Below are positions 1-7,831 of a stretch of 64,000 nucleotides of DNA, in pieces (position 1 is the first letter of the stretch; each line of letters opens with the position of its first letter). Under the pieces are notes generated by a model. It saw nothing but the letters and a program-made list of their open reading frames with translations, had not been told where the DNA came from and ran no database searches. A program made the translations under genes and the position numbers. This DNA comes from Bradyrhizobium sp. CCBAU 53351 (lineage in GTDB: Bacteria > Pseudomonadota > Alphaproteobacteria > Rhizobiales > Xanthobacteraceae), in assembly GCF_015291745.1 (NCBI RefSeq), contig NZ_CP030059.1, forward strand, positions 1,081,501 to 1,145,500, in the 5' to 3' direction.

Positions 1-59
1 GGGGCAGTTGGGACGAGACCAAAGCAAATGGCGGCAAGAAGGGCAGGCAGGCATTTCAT
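1..59 (-). CDS. Secreted protein, N-terminus only (cut by left edge)
   Basis: An ATG at 59 reading leftwards opens a frame of 19 residues before the edge: MKCLPALLAAICFGLVPTA. This is a typical Sec signal peptide, with a short basic start and then a hydrophobic core. A GGAG ribosome site lies nine bases upstream of the ATG. A perfect palindrome at 112-134, matching those in front of dadA and the LysR gene, sits about 65 bp upstream and suggests shared control. By context it may be a periplasmic binding protein, but the visible part is too short to name. Confidence 0.5.
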   Translation of the reverse strand, partial: MKCLPALLAAICFGLVPTA

Positions 60-111
60 CTGAAAAGTCTCCGTCATGCGAGCAGCAGGCTAGTTCGCGT
101 TCTCCCGGCCA

Positions 112-134
112 TCCAATGCAAGCTTTGCATTGGA
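112..134. promoter_or_regulatory. Palindromic operator, copy 1 (ATGCAA-N3-TTGCAT)
   Basis: Arms TCCAATGCAA and TTGCATTGGA flank a 3-bp spacer. The core fits the LysR T-N11-A rule (T-GCAA-N3-TTGC-A). The 18-mer CCAATGCAAGCTTTGCAT at 113-130 recurs exactly on the other strand at 1769-1786. It lies upstream of the leftward secreted-protein gene. That the neighbouring LysR binds it is inference. Confidence 0.6.
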
Positions 135-250
135 GGCGCATCTCCCGGGCACCCAAAAAGCTCTTCCTCGCCAACAAAGCCGACCCTTGCGCTCATGGCG
201 GACCTGTTCTGGGATCTCGGCGAGAAAGGGAAACGTACCTGATAGAACCG

Positions 251-1516
251 TCACGCCGCGCGCCGCACCGCAAACGCGCCGGCTTCAATCGCCGCCGGCC
301 TGCCGTCGATCAGGTCAGCGGTGAGGCGGGCGCTGCCGCAGGCCAGCGTCCAGCCGAGCATGCCGTGGCCCGAATTGATGAACAGCCCGGAGAGCGGCGA
401 CCACCCGATGATCGGCCGGCTATCGGGCGTCATTGGGCGTAGCCCGCACCATGGCTCGACGTCGCCGTCAGTCGCCATCCCCAGCATTTTCGCCGCCGCG
501 CGGCGCAGGATGTCGAGACGGCCCGGATCAAGGCTTGCATCGTTGCCGTCGAGATCGGCAATCCCGGCAATCCGGATCGCCGTGCCTTCGTCGCGCGCGA
601 GCGGCGCGAACACCAGCTTGCGTTCGAAGTCGGTGACGCTGTGGCGAAGCGCGCTGACTTCGCCCGCGGGCTGCAGCGTGATGCTGTAGCCCTTGACCGG
701 GTAGATCGGCAGGTAAAATCCGCAAGCTCTTGCAAAGGCGCTCGAGGATGCTCCCATGCAGAGAACGAAGCGGTCGGCTTGCACGCGTCCCTTAGCGGTG
801 TCCACACCAACAAGACGGCCGCCGGACCGGACCGGTCCGGTCACAGGCGTGTCGAGCAGCCACTCGACATTGTTTCGCTGTGTCAGGCGGTCGGCAAGCG
901 CGGCGCAGAACGCGGCGCAATCGCCGACCTGTTCGGAGGCGGTGAAAATGCCGCCGGCGAGTTCGCGTGCTCCGAGCTTGAGCGCGGGCTCCAGTGCGAG
1001 GCACTCGGCCGGTGTGAGCACCTGCTGCGCATTGTCAGCGCCGGCCTTGCCGGTGACGGCGCTTCGTGCGGCGTCGAATTCGCTGGGCGAACGGAACAGC
1101 ACCAGCTTGCCGGCGGTTCGCAATCCAAACGCGAGATCGAGCGTCTGCGACAGGCGTGTCAATTCGTCCCGGCTGATGGCGGCAAGCGCGAGCTGCGCGG
1201 CAACGGTGTCGCGCACGGCGGCCGAGCGGCAGGCGAGCAGGAAGCGAACGCCCCAGGATATCAGATGCGGATCGAGGCCGGGGCGAATACGCATCGGCGA
1301 GTCTCTGGCGACCAGCAGCGAGGGCAGCTTCAACAGTGTCGCAGGCGATGCCAGCGGGGTCACGAAGGCATAGGACAGCTGGCCGCCGTTGGCGGCGCTG
1401 GCGTCGGCGCCGGTCTCGGCATGGCGGTCGACGATGATCACGTCATGTCCGGCCTCGCTGAGGCACCATGCCGTCGTCAGTCCGATGACGCCGGCGCCGA
1501 GGACACAGATTTTCAT
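251..1516 (-). CDS. dadA: D-amino acid dehydrogenase (DadA-like FAD oxidoreductase)
   Basis: This 421-residue flavoprotein oxidatively deaminates D-amino acids to 2-oxo acids, passing electrons to the respiratory chain. It opens with a dinucleotide-binding fold (MKICVLGAGVIGL, GxGxxG at residues 7-12) and ends with the DAO-family block GLRPMTPDSRP...GHGMLGWTLACGSARL that closes the FAD site. I start at the Met directly before the beta strand; an ATG at 1528 would add four residues, and neither has a strong ribosome site. It diverges from the LysR gene and has a palindromic operator at 1633-1655. The family also holds other DAO-type oxidases, so substrate is inferred from the aminotransferase at 6355 and the transporter between them. 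Confidence 0.88.
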   Translation of the reverse strand: MKICVLGAGVIGLTTAWCLSEAGHDVIIVDRHAETGADASAANGGQLSYAFVTPLASPATLLKLPSLLVARDSPMRIRPGLDPHLISWGVRFLLACRSAAVRDTVAAQLALAAISRDELTRLSQTLDLAFGLRTAGKLVLFRSPSEFDAARSAVTGKAGADNAQQVLTPAECLALEPALKLGARELAGGIFTASEQVGDCAAFCAALADRLTQRNNVEWLLDTPVTGPVRSGGRLVGVDTAKGRVQADRFVLCMGASSSAFARACGFYLPIYPVKGYSITLQPAGEVSALRHSVTDFERKLVFAPLARDEGTAIRIAGIADLDGNDASLDPGRLDILRRAAAKMLGMATDGDVEPWCGLRPMTPDSRPIIGWSPLSGLFINSGHGMLGWTLACGSARLTADLIDGRPAAIEAGAFAVRRAA

Positions 1517-1632
1517 GTAAGGACTCATTCTGGACTGTCGCCCGATGCGGCAACAGAGCCGATCGGGACGAGGAGTGGCGTTGCGGCCGCCAACCTAGGG
1601 CGGCCTGATCGCCCCCGGCGATGCCATGTCTG

Positions 1633-1655
1633 CATCATGCAAAACTTGCATGATG
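1633..1655. promoter_or_regulatory. Palindromic operator, copy 2
   Basis: Perfect 10-bp arms CATCATGCAA and TTGCATGATG around AAC. The centre is about 115-130 bp upstream of the dadA start. It has the same ATGCAA-N3-TTGCAT core and T-N11-A geometry as copies 1 and 3. Confidence 0.6.
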
Positions 1656-1768
1656 GGCCCCGCCGTAGCACGCTGGAGCAGTCGGGCGGCATCGGGCGAA
1701 TGCTGATCGGCGCATGAAAGGCTGGGATTTGAAGGGGATTGGGCGGGAATCGGCGTCGGAAGGGCCTG

Positions 1769-1783
1769 ATGCAAAGCTTGCAT
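1769..1783. promoter_or_regulatory. Palindromic operator, copy 3
   Basis: ATGCAAAGCTTGCAT is a perfect dyad with a 3-bp centre, about 165 bp upstream of the LysR start. On the minus strand the 18 bases 1786-1769 are identical to 113-130. It could serve autoregulation of the LysR gene or act with copy 2 on dadA. Confidence 0.6.
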
Positions 1784-1940
1784 TGGTCGGGCCATATGCC
1801 GCTTCGCTAGGTTGCGCGCCATGGGGCAACCAATACCGTGGCAGCAAGCATGGCCGGTCGACGCGCGCCGTTCTGCGCCGTCGGGAGCTGGGTATCGCGG
1901 GGAACCTGCCGCAGCGTCCGGCATCAAGACAGGTCGCGTG

Positions 1941-2915
1941 ATGGAACTGCGCTGGCTGCAGGATTTTCTGATGGTGGCCGAGACCGGCAACTTCACCCGT
2001 GCGGCCGAGCGGCGCAACACGTCGCAGGCGGCGTTCAGCCGCCGCATCAAGTCGCTGGAGGCCTGGCTCGGCTTCGATCTGATCGATCGCAGCGTCTATC
2101 CGACGCAATTGACGCCGCAAGGCGAGCGCTTTCGCGAGCATGCCGGGGAATTGCTGCGGCAGATGCTAGACAGCCGCGACGAGCTTGGCGGCAAGCCGCT
2201 GCGCTCGCATGAGCACATCAGGATCGCACTGCCGTTCGCCATGGCGACGGCGCAGCTGCCGCAGTGGTGGCAAGCCTGGTCCGCCGAGCGGCGCATGAGC
2301 TGTTCGGTCGTGGTCGGCAACATCCATGATCTCGTCACCTCGCTGGTGTCGGGCAACGCGGACCTGATGATCTGCTATCACCACGCTCAGCAGCCAATCC
2401 ATCTCGATCCGGATCGCTACGAGCGCGTGAGCCTCGGCACCGAGTATTTGCGGCCCTATGTCAGCGAGGCGCTGGCCGCCAAGGGAGGCATATCGCTGCC
2501 GGGCAAGGCGTCGCATCCGGTGCCGCTGCTGATGTATTCGCCCGGTGTCTATTTCGCGCGCCTGGTCGATCTCATCCTGGAGAATGCCCCGATCACCGGC
2601 CAGCGGGTGATCGAAAGCGACATGTCCGATGTGCTATGCGAGATGGCGCTGGCCGGACGCGGCGTCGCCTGGCTTACGGAAGGTACCGCCGCGGCGCATG
2701 GCCACAAGGGATTGGCGGCCATCGGGGGCAACAAGTGGGCGTTGCCGCTATCTTTAGTCGCATTCAAGGACCGGACGAATAGCCAGCGATCGCTAAATCT
2801 CTTTTGGTCCGAACTGCGCAGGAATAATGCGGCCCATGCCGCAGACGGGCGTACGGGGAAGGTTGCGAAAGGACCGGTCAAATCGCCTGCCAGGCCTTCG
2901 AGATCGAGTCGCTGA
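1941..2915 (+). CDS. LysR-family regulator of the D-amino-acid block
   Basis: A 324-residue LysR-type regulator. The N-terminal winged helix-turn-helix runs over residues 1-60 (MELRWLQDFLMVAETGNFTRAAERRNTSQAAFSRRIKSLE), followed by a periplasmic-binding-like effector domain. An in-frame extension upstream to 1812 is open, but MELRWLQDF is the classic LysR start. The gene is divergent from dadA and immediately precedes gltI (37 bp), so it probably controls both sides. The inducer is unknown; a D-amino acid is a guess from context. The C-terminal 30 residues are basic and variable. Confidence 0.9.
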   Translation: MELRWLQDFLMVAETGNFTRAAERRNTSQAAFSRRIKSLEAWLGFDLIDRSVYPTQLTPQGERFREHAGELLRQMLDSRDELGGKPLRSHEHIRIALPFAMATAQLPQWWQAWSAERRMSCSVVVGNIHDLVTSLVSGNADLMICYHHAQQPIHLDPDRYERVSLGTEYLRPYVSEALAAKGGISLPGKASHPVPLLMYSPGVYFARLVDLILENAPITGQRVIESDMSDVLCEMALAGRGVAWLTEGTAAAHGHKGLAAIGGNKWALPLSLVAFKDRTNSQRSLNLFWSELRRNNAAHAADGRTGKVAKGPVKSPARPSRSSR

Positions 2916-2952
2916 AGTATCGTCAGTCAATAACCAAAAGAGGGAGAATTTC

Positions 2953-3864
2953 GTGAAATACCGTCGGATCAGCTTCTGTCTGCTTGCTGGCGCGTTGTCC
3001 GCCGGGCCGGCGATGGCCCAGGAACTCACGGGAACGCTGAAGAACATCAAGGACACGGGCGCCATCACGCTGGGCTTCCGCGACTCCTCGATCCCGTTCT
3101 CCTATCTGGATGACAACCAGAAGCCCGTCGGGTTCGCGATGGACATCTGCTACAAGATCGTCGACGCCGTGACGAAGGAGCTCAAGCTCGACAAGCTCGA
3201 GGTCAAGCTCAACCCGGTGACCTCCGCGACCCGCATCCCGCTGATGGCCAACGGCACCATCGATCTCGAATGCGGCTCGACCACCAACAATGCCGAGCGC
3301 CAGAAGCAGGTTGCCTTCACCAACACCCACTTCCTGACCGCCAGCCGCTACGTCTTCAAGAAGTCGAGCGGCCTGAAGTCGATCGACGACCTCAAGGGCA
3401 AGACGGTGGTCTCGACCGCCGGCACCACCAATATCAAGCAGCTCACCGAAGCCAACGTTGCCAAGGGCCTCGGCGCCAATATCATCCCGGCCAAGGATCA
3501 CGCCGAAGCCTTCCTGATGGTCGAGACCGACCGCGCGGTCGCCTTCGTCATGGACGACATTTTGCTCGCGAGCCTCGTCGCCGGCTCGAAGTCGCCGGGC
3601 GACTACGAGATCTCCAAGGATGCGTTCTCCAAGCCGGAGCCCTACGGCATCATGCTGCGCAAGGACGACGCAGCCTTCAAGAAGGTGGTCGATGCCGCGA
3701 CTGCGGCGCTCTACACCTCCGGCGAGGCGCAGAAGATCTACGACAAGTGGTTCACGCAGAAGATCCCGCCGAAGGGGCTGAATCTCAACACCCCGATCTC
3801 GGCCGAGCTGAAGAACGAGTTCGCCAAGCCCTTGGACTCGCCGAACCCGGACGACTATAAGTAA
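2953..3864 (+). CDS. gltI: Amino-acid ABC transporter, periplasmic binding protein (glutamate/aspartate type)
   Basis: A 303-residue solute-binding protein of family 3. The GTG start is chosen because it begins a standard signal peptide (VKYRRISFCLLAGALSAGPAMA, cleavage after residue 22) and follows an AGGGAGAA ribosome site. The family signature around GFRDSSIPFSYLDDNQKPVG and the CGSTTNNAERQK block match GltI-type Glu/Asp binders. It delivers substrate to the GltJK permease encoded next. A 12-bp-stem hairpin lies between it and gltJ, which usually keeps binding-protein mRNA more abundant than permease mRNA. Confidence 0.92.
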   Translation: MKYRRISFCLLAGALSAGPAMAQELTGTLKNIKDTGAITLGFRDSSIPFSYLDDNQKPVGFAMDICYKIVDAVTKELKLDKLEVKLNPVTSATRIPLMANGTIDLECGSTTNNAERQKQVAFTNTHFLTASRYVFKKSSGLKSIDDLKGKTVVSTAGTTNIKQLTEANVAKGLGANIIPAKDHAEAFLMVETDRAVAFVMDDILLASLVAGSKSPGDYEISKDAFSKPEPYGIMLRKDDAAFKKVVDAATAALYTSGEAQKIYDKWFTQKIPPKGLNLNTPISAELKNEFAKPLDSPNPDDYK

Positions 3865-3891
3865 GATAACTTCGATCTTTCGATAGGAATC

Positions 3892-3928
3892 ATGTCCGGC
3901 CACTCTTGACACAGGGGTGGCCGGACAT
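3892..3928 (+). promoter_or_regulatory. Intercistronic hairpin gltI-gltJ
   Basis: Perfect 12-bp arms ATGTCCGGCCAC (3892-3903) and GTGGCCGGACAT (3917-3928) enclose a 13-nt loop, 27 bp after the gltI stop. No T-tract follows, so it looks like an mRNA-stabilising or partial-attenuation hairpin rather than a full terminator. Confidence 0.75.
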
Positions 3929-3978
3929 TTGCATAGGCGCCGGGACATCCATAACTGGCGCGTTCGCGCGGGGGACAC

Positions 3979-4710
3979 GTGAACTATAACTGGAACTGGG
4001 GAATCTTTTTCCAGCCGAACCCGATGGGCACCGGCACCTATCTCGACATGCTCTTGTCGGGCCTGGTGCTGACCCTCAAGACCGCGGCGCTGGCCTGGAT
4101 CATCGCGCTGATCACCGGCTCGCTCGTCGGCGTGATGCGCACGCTGCCGTCGAAGGGGGCGAACTGGTTCGGCTTCGCCTACGTCGAATTCTTCCGCAAC
4201 ATGCCGCTGCTGGTGCAGCTTTTCCTGTGGTTCTTCGTGCTGCCGGAATTGTTGCCAAAAGGCGCCGGCACCTGGCTGAAGCAGCTGCCGAACGCGCCGT
4301 TCTGGACGGCGGCGATCGGCATCGGCTTCTTCATGTCGGCGCGCGTCGCCGTGCAGCTGCAGGCCGGCATCGGTTCACTGCCGCGCGGGCAGAAGATGGC
4401 GGCAACGGCGCTGGGCCTGACCACCGCGCAGGGCTATCGCTACGTGCTGCTGCCGATGGCGTTCCGCATCATCCTGCCGCCGCTGACCTCCGAGTTTCTC
4501 AACACCATCAAGAACACGGCGGTCGCCATCACCATCGGTCTGCTCGAGCTGACCGGACAGGCGCGCTCGATGCAGGAATTCTCGTTCCAGGTGTTCGAGG
4601 CCTTCACCGCCGCGACGATCCTCTATCTCCTCGTCAATGCCGTTGTCGTGACCGCGATGCGCTTCCTCGAGCGCTGGGTCGCGATCCCCGGCTACATCAC
4701 GGGGAAATAA
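3979..4710 (+). CDS. gltJ: Amino-acid ABC transporter permease (GltJ)
   Basis: A 243-residue inner-membrane permease of the HisM/GltJ type with about five membrane segments. The EAA cytoplasmic loop is visible (GQKMAATALGLTTAQGYRYVLLPMAFRIILPPLTSE), the docking site for GltL. The GTG start lies at the end of GGGGGACAC. It forms the heterodimeric channel with GltK, whose ATG begins 3 bp after this stop. Confidence 0.92.
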   Translation: MNYNWNWGIFFQPNPMGTGTYLDMLLSGLVLTLKTAALAWIIALITGSLVGVMRTLPSKGANWFGFAYVEFFRNMPLLVQLFLWFFVLPELLPKGAGTWLKQLPNAPFWTAAIGIGFFMSARVAVQLQAGIGSLPRGQKMAATALGLTTAQGYRYVLLPMAFRIILPPLTSEFLNTIKNTAVAITIGLLELTGQARSMQEFSFQVFEAFTAATILYLLVNAVVVTAMRFLERWVAIPGYITGK

Positions 4711-4713
4711 GCG

Positions 4714-5406
4714 ATGTTCGCCAATCTCGATTTCGACGTCATCCGCCGCGCGCTGCCTTACCTGTTCTACGAGGGCATGACGTTCACGCTGACGCTGACG
4801 GGCCTCGCGGCCCTCGGCGGCCTTATCTTCGGCACGGCGCTCGCCCTGATGCGGCTCTCCGGCTTCAAGATCCTTGGCCGCATCGCCGGGGTCTATGTCG
4901 ACTTCATGCGCTCGCTGCCGCTGGTGCTGGTGATCTTCTGGTTCTACTTCCTGGTGCCCTATATCGGGCAGTGGGTGACCGGCGCCTCGCGTCCGATCAG
5001 CGTCGGCGCGTTCGCGTCCTCGCTCATCACCTTCATCATGTTCGAGGCGGCGTACTTCTCCGAAATCATGCGCGCCGGCATCCAGTCGATCTCGCGCGGC
5101 CAGCCGTCCGCGGCCAGTGCGCTCGGACTGACCTACGCCCAGACCATGCGCTACGTCGTGCTGCCGCAGGCGTTTCGCAACATGCTGCCGGTGCTGATCA
5201 CGCAGACCATCGTGCTGTTCCAGGACACTTCGCTGGTTTACGTCCTGTCGATCACGGACTTCCTGGGTGCGGCGAGCAAGGTGGCCCAGCGCGACGGGCG
5301 CCTCGTCGAAATGTACCTGTTCGCAGCCGTGGTCTACTTCACCATTTCCTGTATCGCGTCCTTCGGCGTCCGCCGCCTGCAGGCGCGCATCGCCATCATT
5401 CGCTAG
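4714..5406 (+). CDS. gltK: Amino-acid ABC transporter permease (GltK)
   Basis: A 230-residue partner permease. Its EAA loop reads GQPSAASALGLTYAQTMRYVVLPQAFRNMLPVL. It is translationally close-coupled to gltJ (3 bp) and followed after 12 bp by gltL. Length and membrane pattern are normal for the family. Confidence 0.92.
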   Translation: MFANLDFDVIRRALPYLFYEGMTFTLTLTGLAALGGLIFGTALALMRLSGFKILGRIAGVYVDFMRSLPLVLVIFWFYFLVPYIGQWVTGASRPISVGAFASSLITFIMFEAAYFSEIMRAGIQSISRGQPSAASALGLTYAQTMRYVVLPQAFRNMLPVLITQTIVLFQDTSLVYVLSITDFLGAASKVAQRDGRLVEMYLFAAVVYFTISCIASFGVRRLQARIAIIR

Positions 5407-5418
5407 GGCTCCCCGCTC

Positions 5419-6150
5419 ATGATCGAAATCAGCCACGTCAACAAATGGTACACGCCGAGCTTCCAGGTGCTGACCGACTGCACGACCAGCGTCACCAAGG
5501 GCGAGGTCGTCGTGGTCTGCGGCCCCTCGGGCTCGGGCAAGTCGACCTTGATCAAATGCGTCAATGCGCTCGAGCCGTTCCAGAGCGGCGACATCAGCGT
5601 CGACGGCACCAAGGTCAATGATCCCAAGACCAATCTGCCGAAGCTGCGCTCGCGCGTCGGCATGGTGTTCCAGCATTTCGAGTTGTTCCCGCACCTCAAG
5701 ATCATCGACAATCTCTGCCTCGCGCAGGAGAAGGTGTTGAACCGGTCGCGCGACAAGGCGATGGCGAAAGGCATGCAGCTGCTGGAGCGCGTTGGCCTCA
5801 AGGAGCAGGCGCAAAAGTTTCCCGCGAACCTGTCAGGCGGCCAGCAGCAGCGTGTTGCGATCGCCCGTGCGCTCGCCATGGATCCGATCGTCATGCTGTT
5901 CGACGAGCCGACCTCGGCGCTCGACCCGGAAATGGTCAGCGAGGTGCTTGACGTCATGGTGGACCTCGCTCATGAGGGCATGACCATGATGGTCGTCACC
6001 CACGAGATGGGCTTTGCCCGCAAGGTGGCCAATCGCGTGATCTTCATGGACCGCGGCGAGATTGTCGAGGACGCGGCAAAGGAAGACTTTTTCGGCAAGC
6101 CGCGCAGCGACCGCGCGCAGAAGTTCTTGTCGAAGATCCTGTCGCACTGA
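5419..6150 (+). CDS. gltL: Amino-acid ABC transporter ATPase (GltL)
   Basis: A 243-residue ATPase energising GltJK. All motifs are intact: Walker [10 protein letters not shown] near residue 35, Q-loop, signature [15 protein letters not shown] near residue 136, Walker [13 protein letters not shown], and the switch His in VVTHEMGFA. It is of the GlnQ/GltL polar amino-acid class. It is the last clear gene of gltIJKL; a palindromic repeat (6166-6281) separates it from the aminotransferase. Confidence 0.94.
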   Translation: MIEISHVNKWYTPSFQVLTDCTTSVTKGEVVVVCGPSGSGKSTLIKCVNALEPFQSGDISVDGTKVNDPKTNLPKLRSRVGMVFQHFELFPHLKIIDNLCLAQEKVLNRSRDKAMAKGMQLLERVGLKEQAQKFPANLSGGQQQRVAIARALAMDPIVMLFDEPTSALDPEMVSEVLDVMVDLAHEGMTMMVVTHEMGFARKVANRVIFMDRGEIVEDAAKEDFFGKPRSDRAQKFLSKILSH

Positions 6151-6165
6151 CCGGTCGTCGTCCCG

Positions 6166-6281
6166 GGGCGCGCGAAGCGCGAACCCGGGATCCATCAGGC
6201 CGCGTACGCCGAGCGAAATGGATTCTCAGTTGCGCAATTGCGCACCATAGCTCGTTGCTTCGCAACGCCCGGAAAGACGAA
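6166..6281. repeat. Intergenic palindromic repeat, CGTCCCGG type
   Basis: A composite of hairpins: CCCGGG arms around GCGCGCGAAGCGCG, a perfect TGCGCAATTGCGCA dyad (6231-6244), CGTTGC/GCAACG, then CCCGGAAAGACGA, roughly the inverse of the TCGTCGTCCCGGG start. It is non-coding, lies just after gltL, and resembles interspersed repeats of Bradyrhizobium and relatives. Confidence 0.6.
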
Positions 6282-6354
6282 TAGAGGGTGATCCGTCCTT
6301 CTAACTGGCGTATAAGCGCGCCAATTCCCCATTTCAGTCCCCAGGAGACCTGCC

Positions 6355-7215
6355 TTGGACCCGCTCGCCTACGTCAACGGCTCATTCGTCCCGCTCTCGG
6401 ATGCCAAGATCTCGGTCCTCGATCGCGGCTTCCTGTTCGCCGACGGCATCTATGAGGTCTCGGCCGTGCTCGACGGCAAGCTGGTCGACAACGCCTCGCA
6501 TCTGGCCCGCCTGGAGCGCTCGGTCGGCGAGATCAAGCTTAAGCTGCCGGAGACGGTCGAGCGCATCACCGAGCTGCAGAAGGAGCTGATCGCGCGCAAC
6601 AAGCTCGTGAACGGTCTCGTCTATCTCCAGGTGACGCGCGGCGCCGACAAGGGCCGCGACTTTCCGTTTCCCAAGGCCGACGTCAAGTCGAGCCTCGTGA
6701 TGTTCACCTCGGAGAAGGACATCATCAACGCCGCCGCGGCGACGACGGGTATCAACGTCATCACGGTGCCGGACATCCGCTGGGAGCGCCGCGACATCAA
6801 GAGCGTGGCGCTGCTCGCGCAAGTGCTGGCAAAGCAGGCCGCCGCCGAGGCCGGCGCCGGCGAGGCCTGGATGCTGGAGGATGGATACGTCACCGAGGGC
6901 GGTTCGTCCTCGGCGTTCATCCTCACCAAGGACGACGTCATCGTGACCCGCAAAAACTCCAACGCGATCCTGCCGGGCTGCACCCGCAAGGCCGTGGTGG
7001 CGCTCGCCGAAGAGCGCCAGCTCCGCGTCGAGGAACGTTCCTTCACCGTCGCCGAGGCACTCGCCGCCAAGGAGGCCTTTGCCACCTCGGCGTCACTGTT
7101 CGTCCAGCCGGTGGTTGCGATCGACGGCAAGACAATCGGCGACGGCAAGCCGGGCCCGATGGCCACGCGCCTGCGCGAGATCTACGTGGAGTTCGCCAAG
7201 GCGACGGCGGTTTAG
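6355..7215 (+). CDS. dat: D-amino-acid aminotransferase (PLP fold type IV)
   Basis: A 286-residue class IV aminotransferase interconverting D-amino acids and 2-oxo acids. The PLP lysine is in RRDIKSVALLAQVLAKQ (Lys about 149), which closely matches the D-alanine aminotransferase motif. The start YVNGSFVPLSDAKISVLDRGFLFADGIYE is also typical, and TEGGSSSAF binds cofactor phosphate. The TTG start follows AGGAGACC. Branched-chain aminotransferases and aminodeoxychorismate lyase share the fold, but DIKS and proximity to dadA favour D-specificity. Confidence 0.9.
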   Translation: MDPLAYVNGSFVPLSDAKISVLDRGFLFADGIYEVSAVLDGKLVDNASHLARLERSVGEIKLKLPETVERITELQKELIARNKLVNGLVYLQVTRGADKGRDFPFPKADVKSSLVMFTSEKDIINAAAATTGINVITVPDIRWERRDIKSVALLAQVLAKQAAAEAGAGEAWMLEDGYVTEGGSSSAFILTKDDVIVTRKNSNAILPGCTRKAVVALAEERQLRVEERSFTVAEALAAKEAFATSASLFVQPVVAIDGKTIGDGKPGPMATRLREIYVEFAKATAV

Positions 7216-7232
7216 GCCGCATAGGCAGCTAT

Positions 7233-7325
7233 CGTAGGGTGAGCAAAGCGAAGCGTGCCCACGCATTCTTGCGACCATGAAAAGATGGTGGGCATGGCGC
7301 AAGTGCGCCTTTGCCCACCTTACGG
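7233..7325. repeat. 93-bp palindromic element (CGTAGGGTG...), full copy A
   Basis: Ends CGTAGGGTGAGCAAAG and CTTTGCCCACCTTACG are imperfect inverted repeats (14 of 16), with an internal GCGTGCCCACG...GGTGGGCATGGCGC. The same organisation recurs at 17143-17235 and, as half an element, at 51186-51223. It is non-coding. Confidence 0.75.
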
Positions 7326-7340
7326 CACCTTCGCTGGGGC

Positions 7341-7802
7341 CTACGCTACCGACGCCTTCACCTTCACCGGATGAACCGCGCGGAACGCGATCGCGATCCT
7401 GTTCCAGGCGTTGATGGCGCCGATCAGCATGGTCAGGTTCACCGTCTCCTCCTCGGAGAACTGCGCGCGGACCTGCTCGTAGACATCATCGGGCGCGTGG
7501 GTCTGCGAGATCAACGTCACCGCGTCAGTCCAGGCCAGCGCCGCGCGCTCGCGGTCGGAATAGAGCGGAGATTCGCGCCAGGCATCGAGCAGGTAGATGC
7601 GCTGCTCGGTCTCGCCGCGCTTGCGGGCATCCTCGGTGTGCATGTTGATGCAGAAGGCGCAGCCGTTGATCTGCGACGCCCGGATCTTGACCAGCTCGAT
7701 CAGTGATTTCTCGAGACCGGTCGACTGGATCTGCTCTTCCAGTGCCATCAGCGCCTTCATCGTGTCAGGGGCGGCCTGATAGAAACTCATGCGGGGCTTC
7801 AT
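7341..7802 (-). CDS. Carboxymuconolactone decarboxylase / AhpD-like protein
   Basis: A 153-residue protein of the AhpD-like superfamily. The redox or proton-relay motif Cys48-AF-Cys51-xxx-His55 (NGCAFCINMHTEDARK) is intact, as in peroxidase-type members. The ATG at 7802 has a strong AAGGAGA site. It starts 29 bp after emrB, so it is probably the third gene of the efflux operon, perhaps removing peroxides or reactive quinone-like compounds. The substrate is unknown. Confidence 0.9.
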   Translation of the reverse strand: MKPRMSFYQAAPDTMKALMALEEQIQSTGLEKSLIELVKIRASQINGCAFCINMHTEDARKRGETEQRIYLLDAWRESPLYSDRERAALAWTDAVTLISQTHAPDDVYEQVRAQFSEEETVNLTMLIGAINAWNRIAIAFRAVHPVKVKASVA

Positions 7803-7831
7803 GGTCGTTCTCCTTGCTGGTTGGGTTGACG

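Larger units (their letters stand above)
1517..1940. other. Divergent regulatory region dadA / LysR
   Basis: About 420 bp without a convincing gene. It contains two of the three ATGCAA-N3-TTGCAT palindromes (1633-1655 and 1769-1783). I see no clear -35/-10 pair. Confidence 0.6.
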
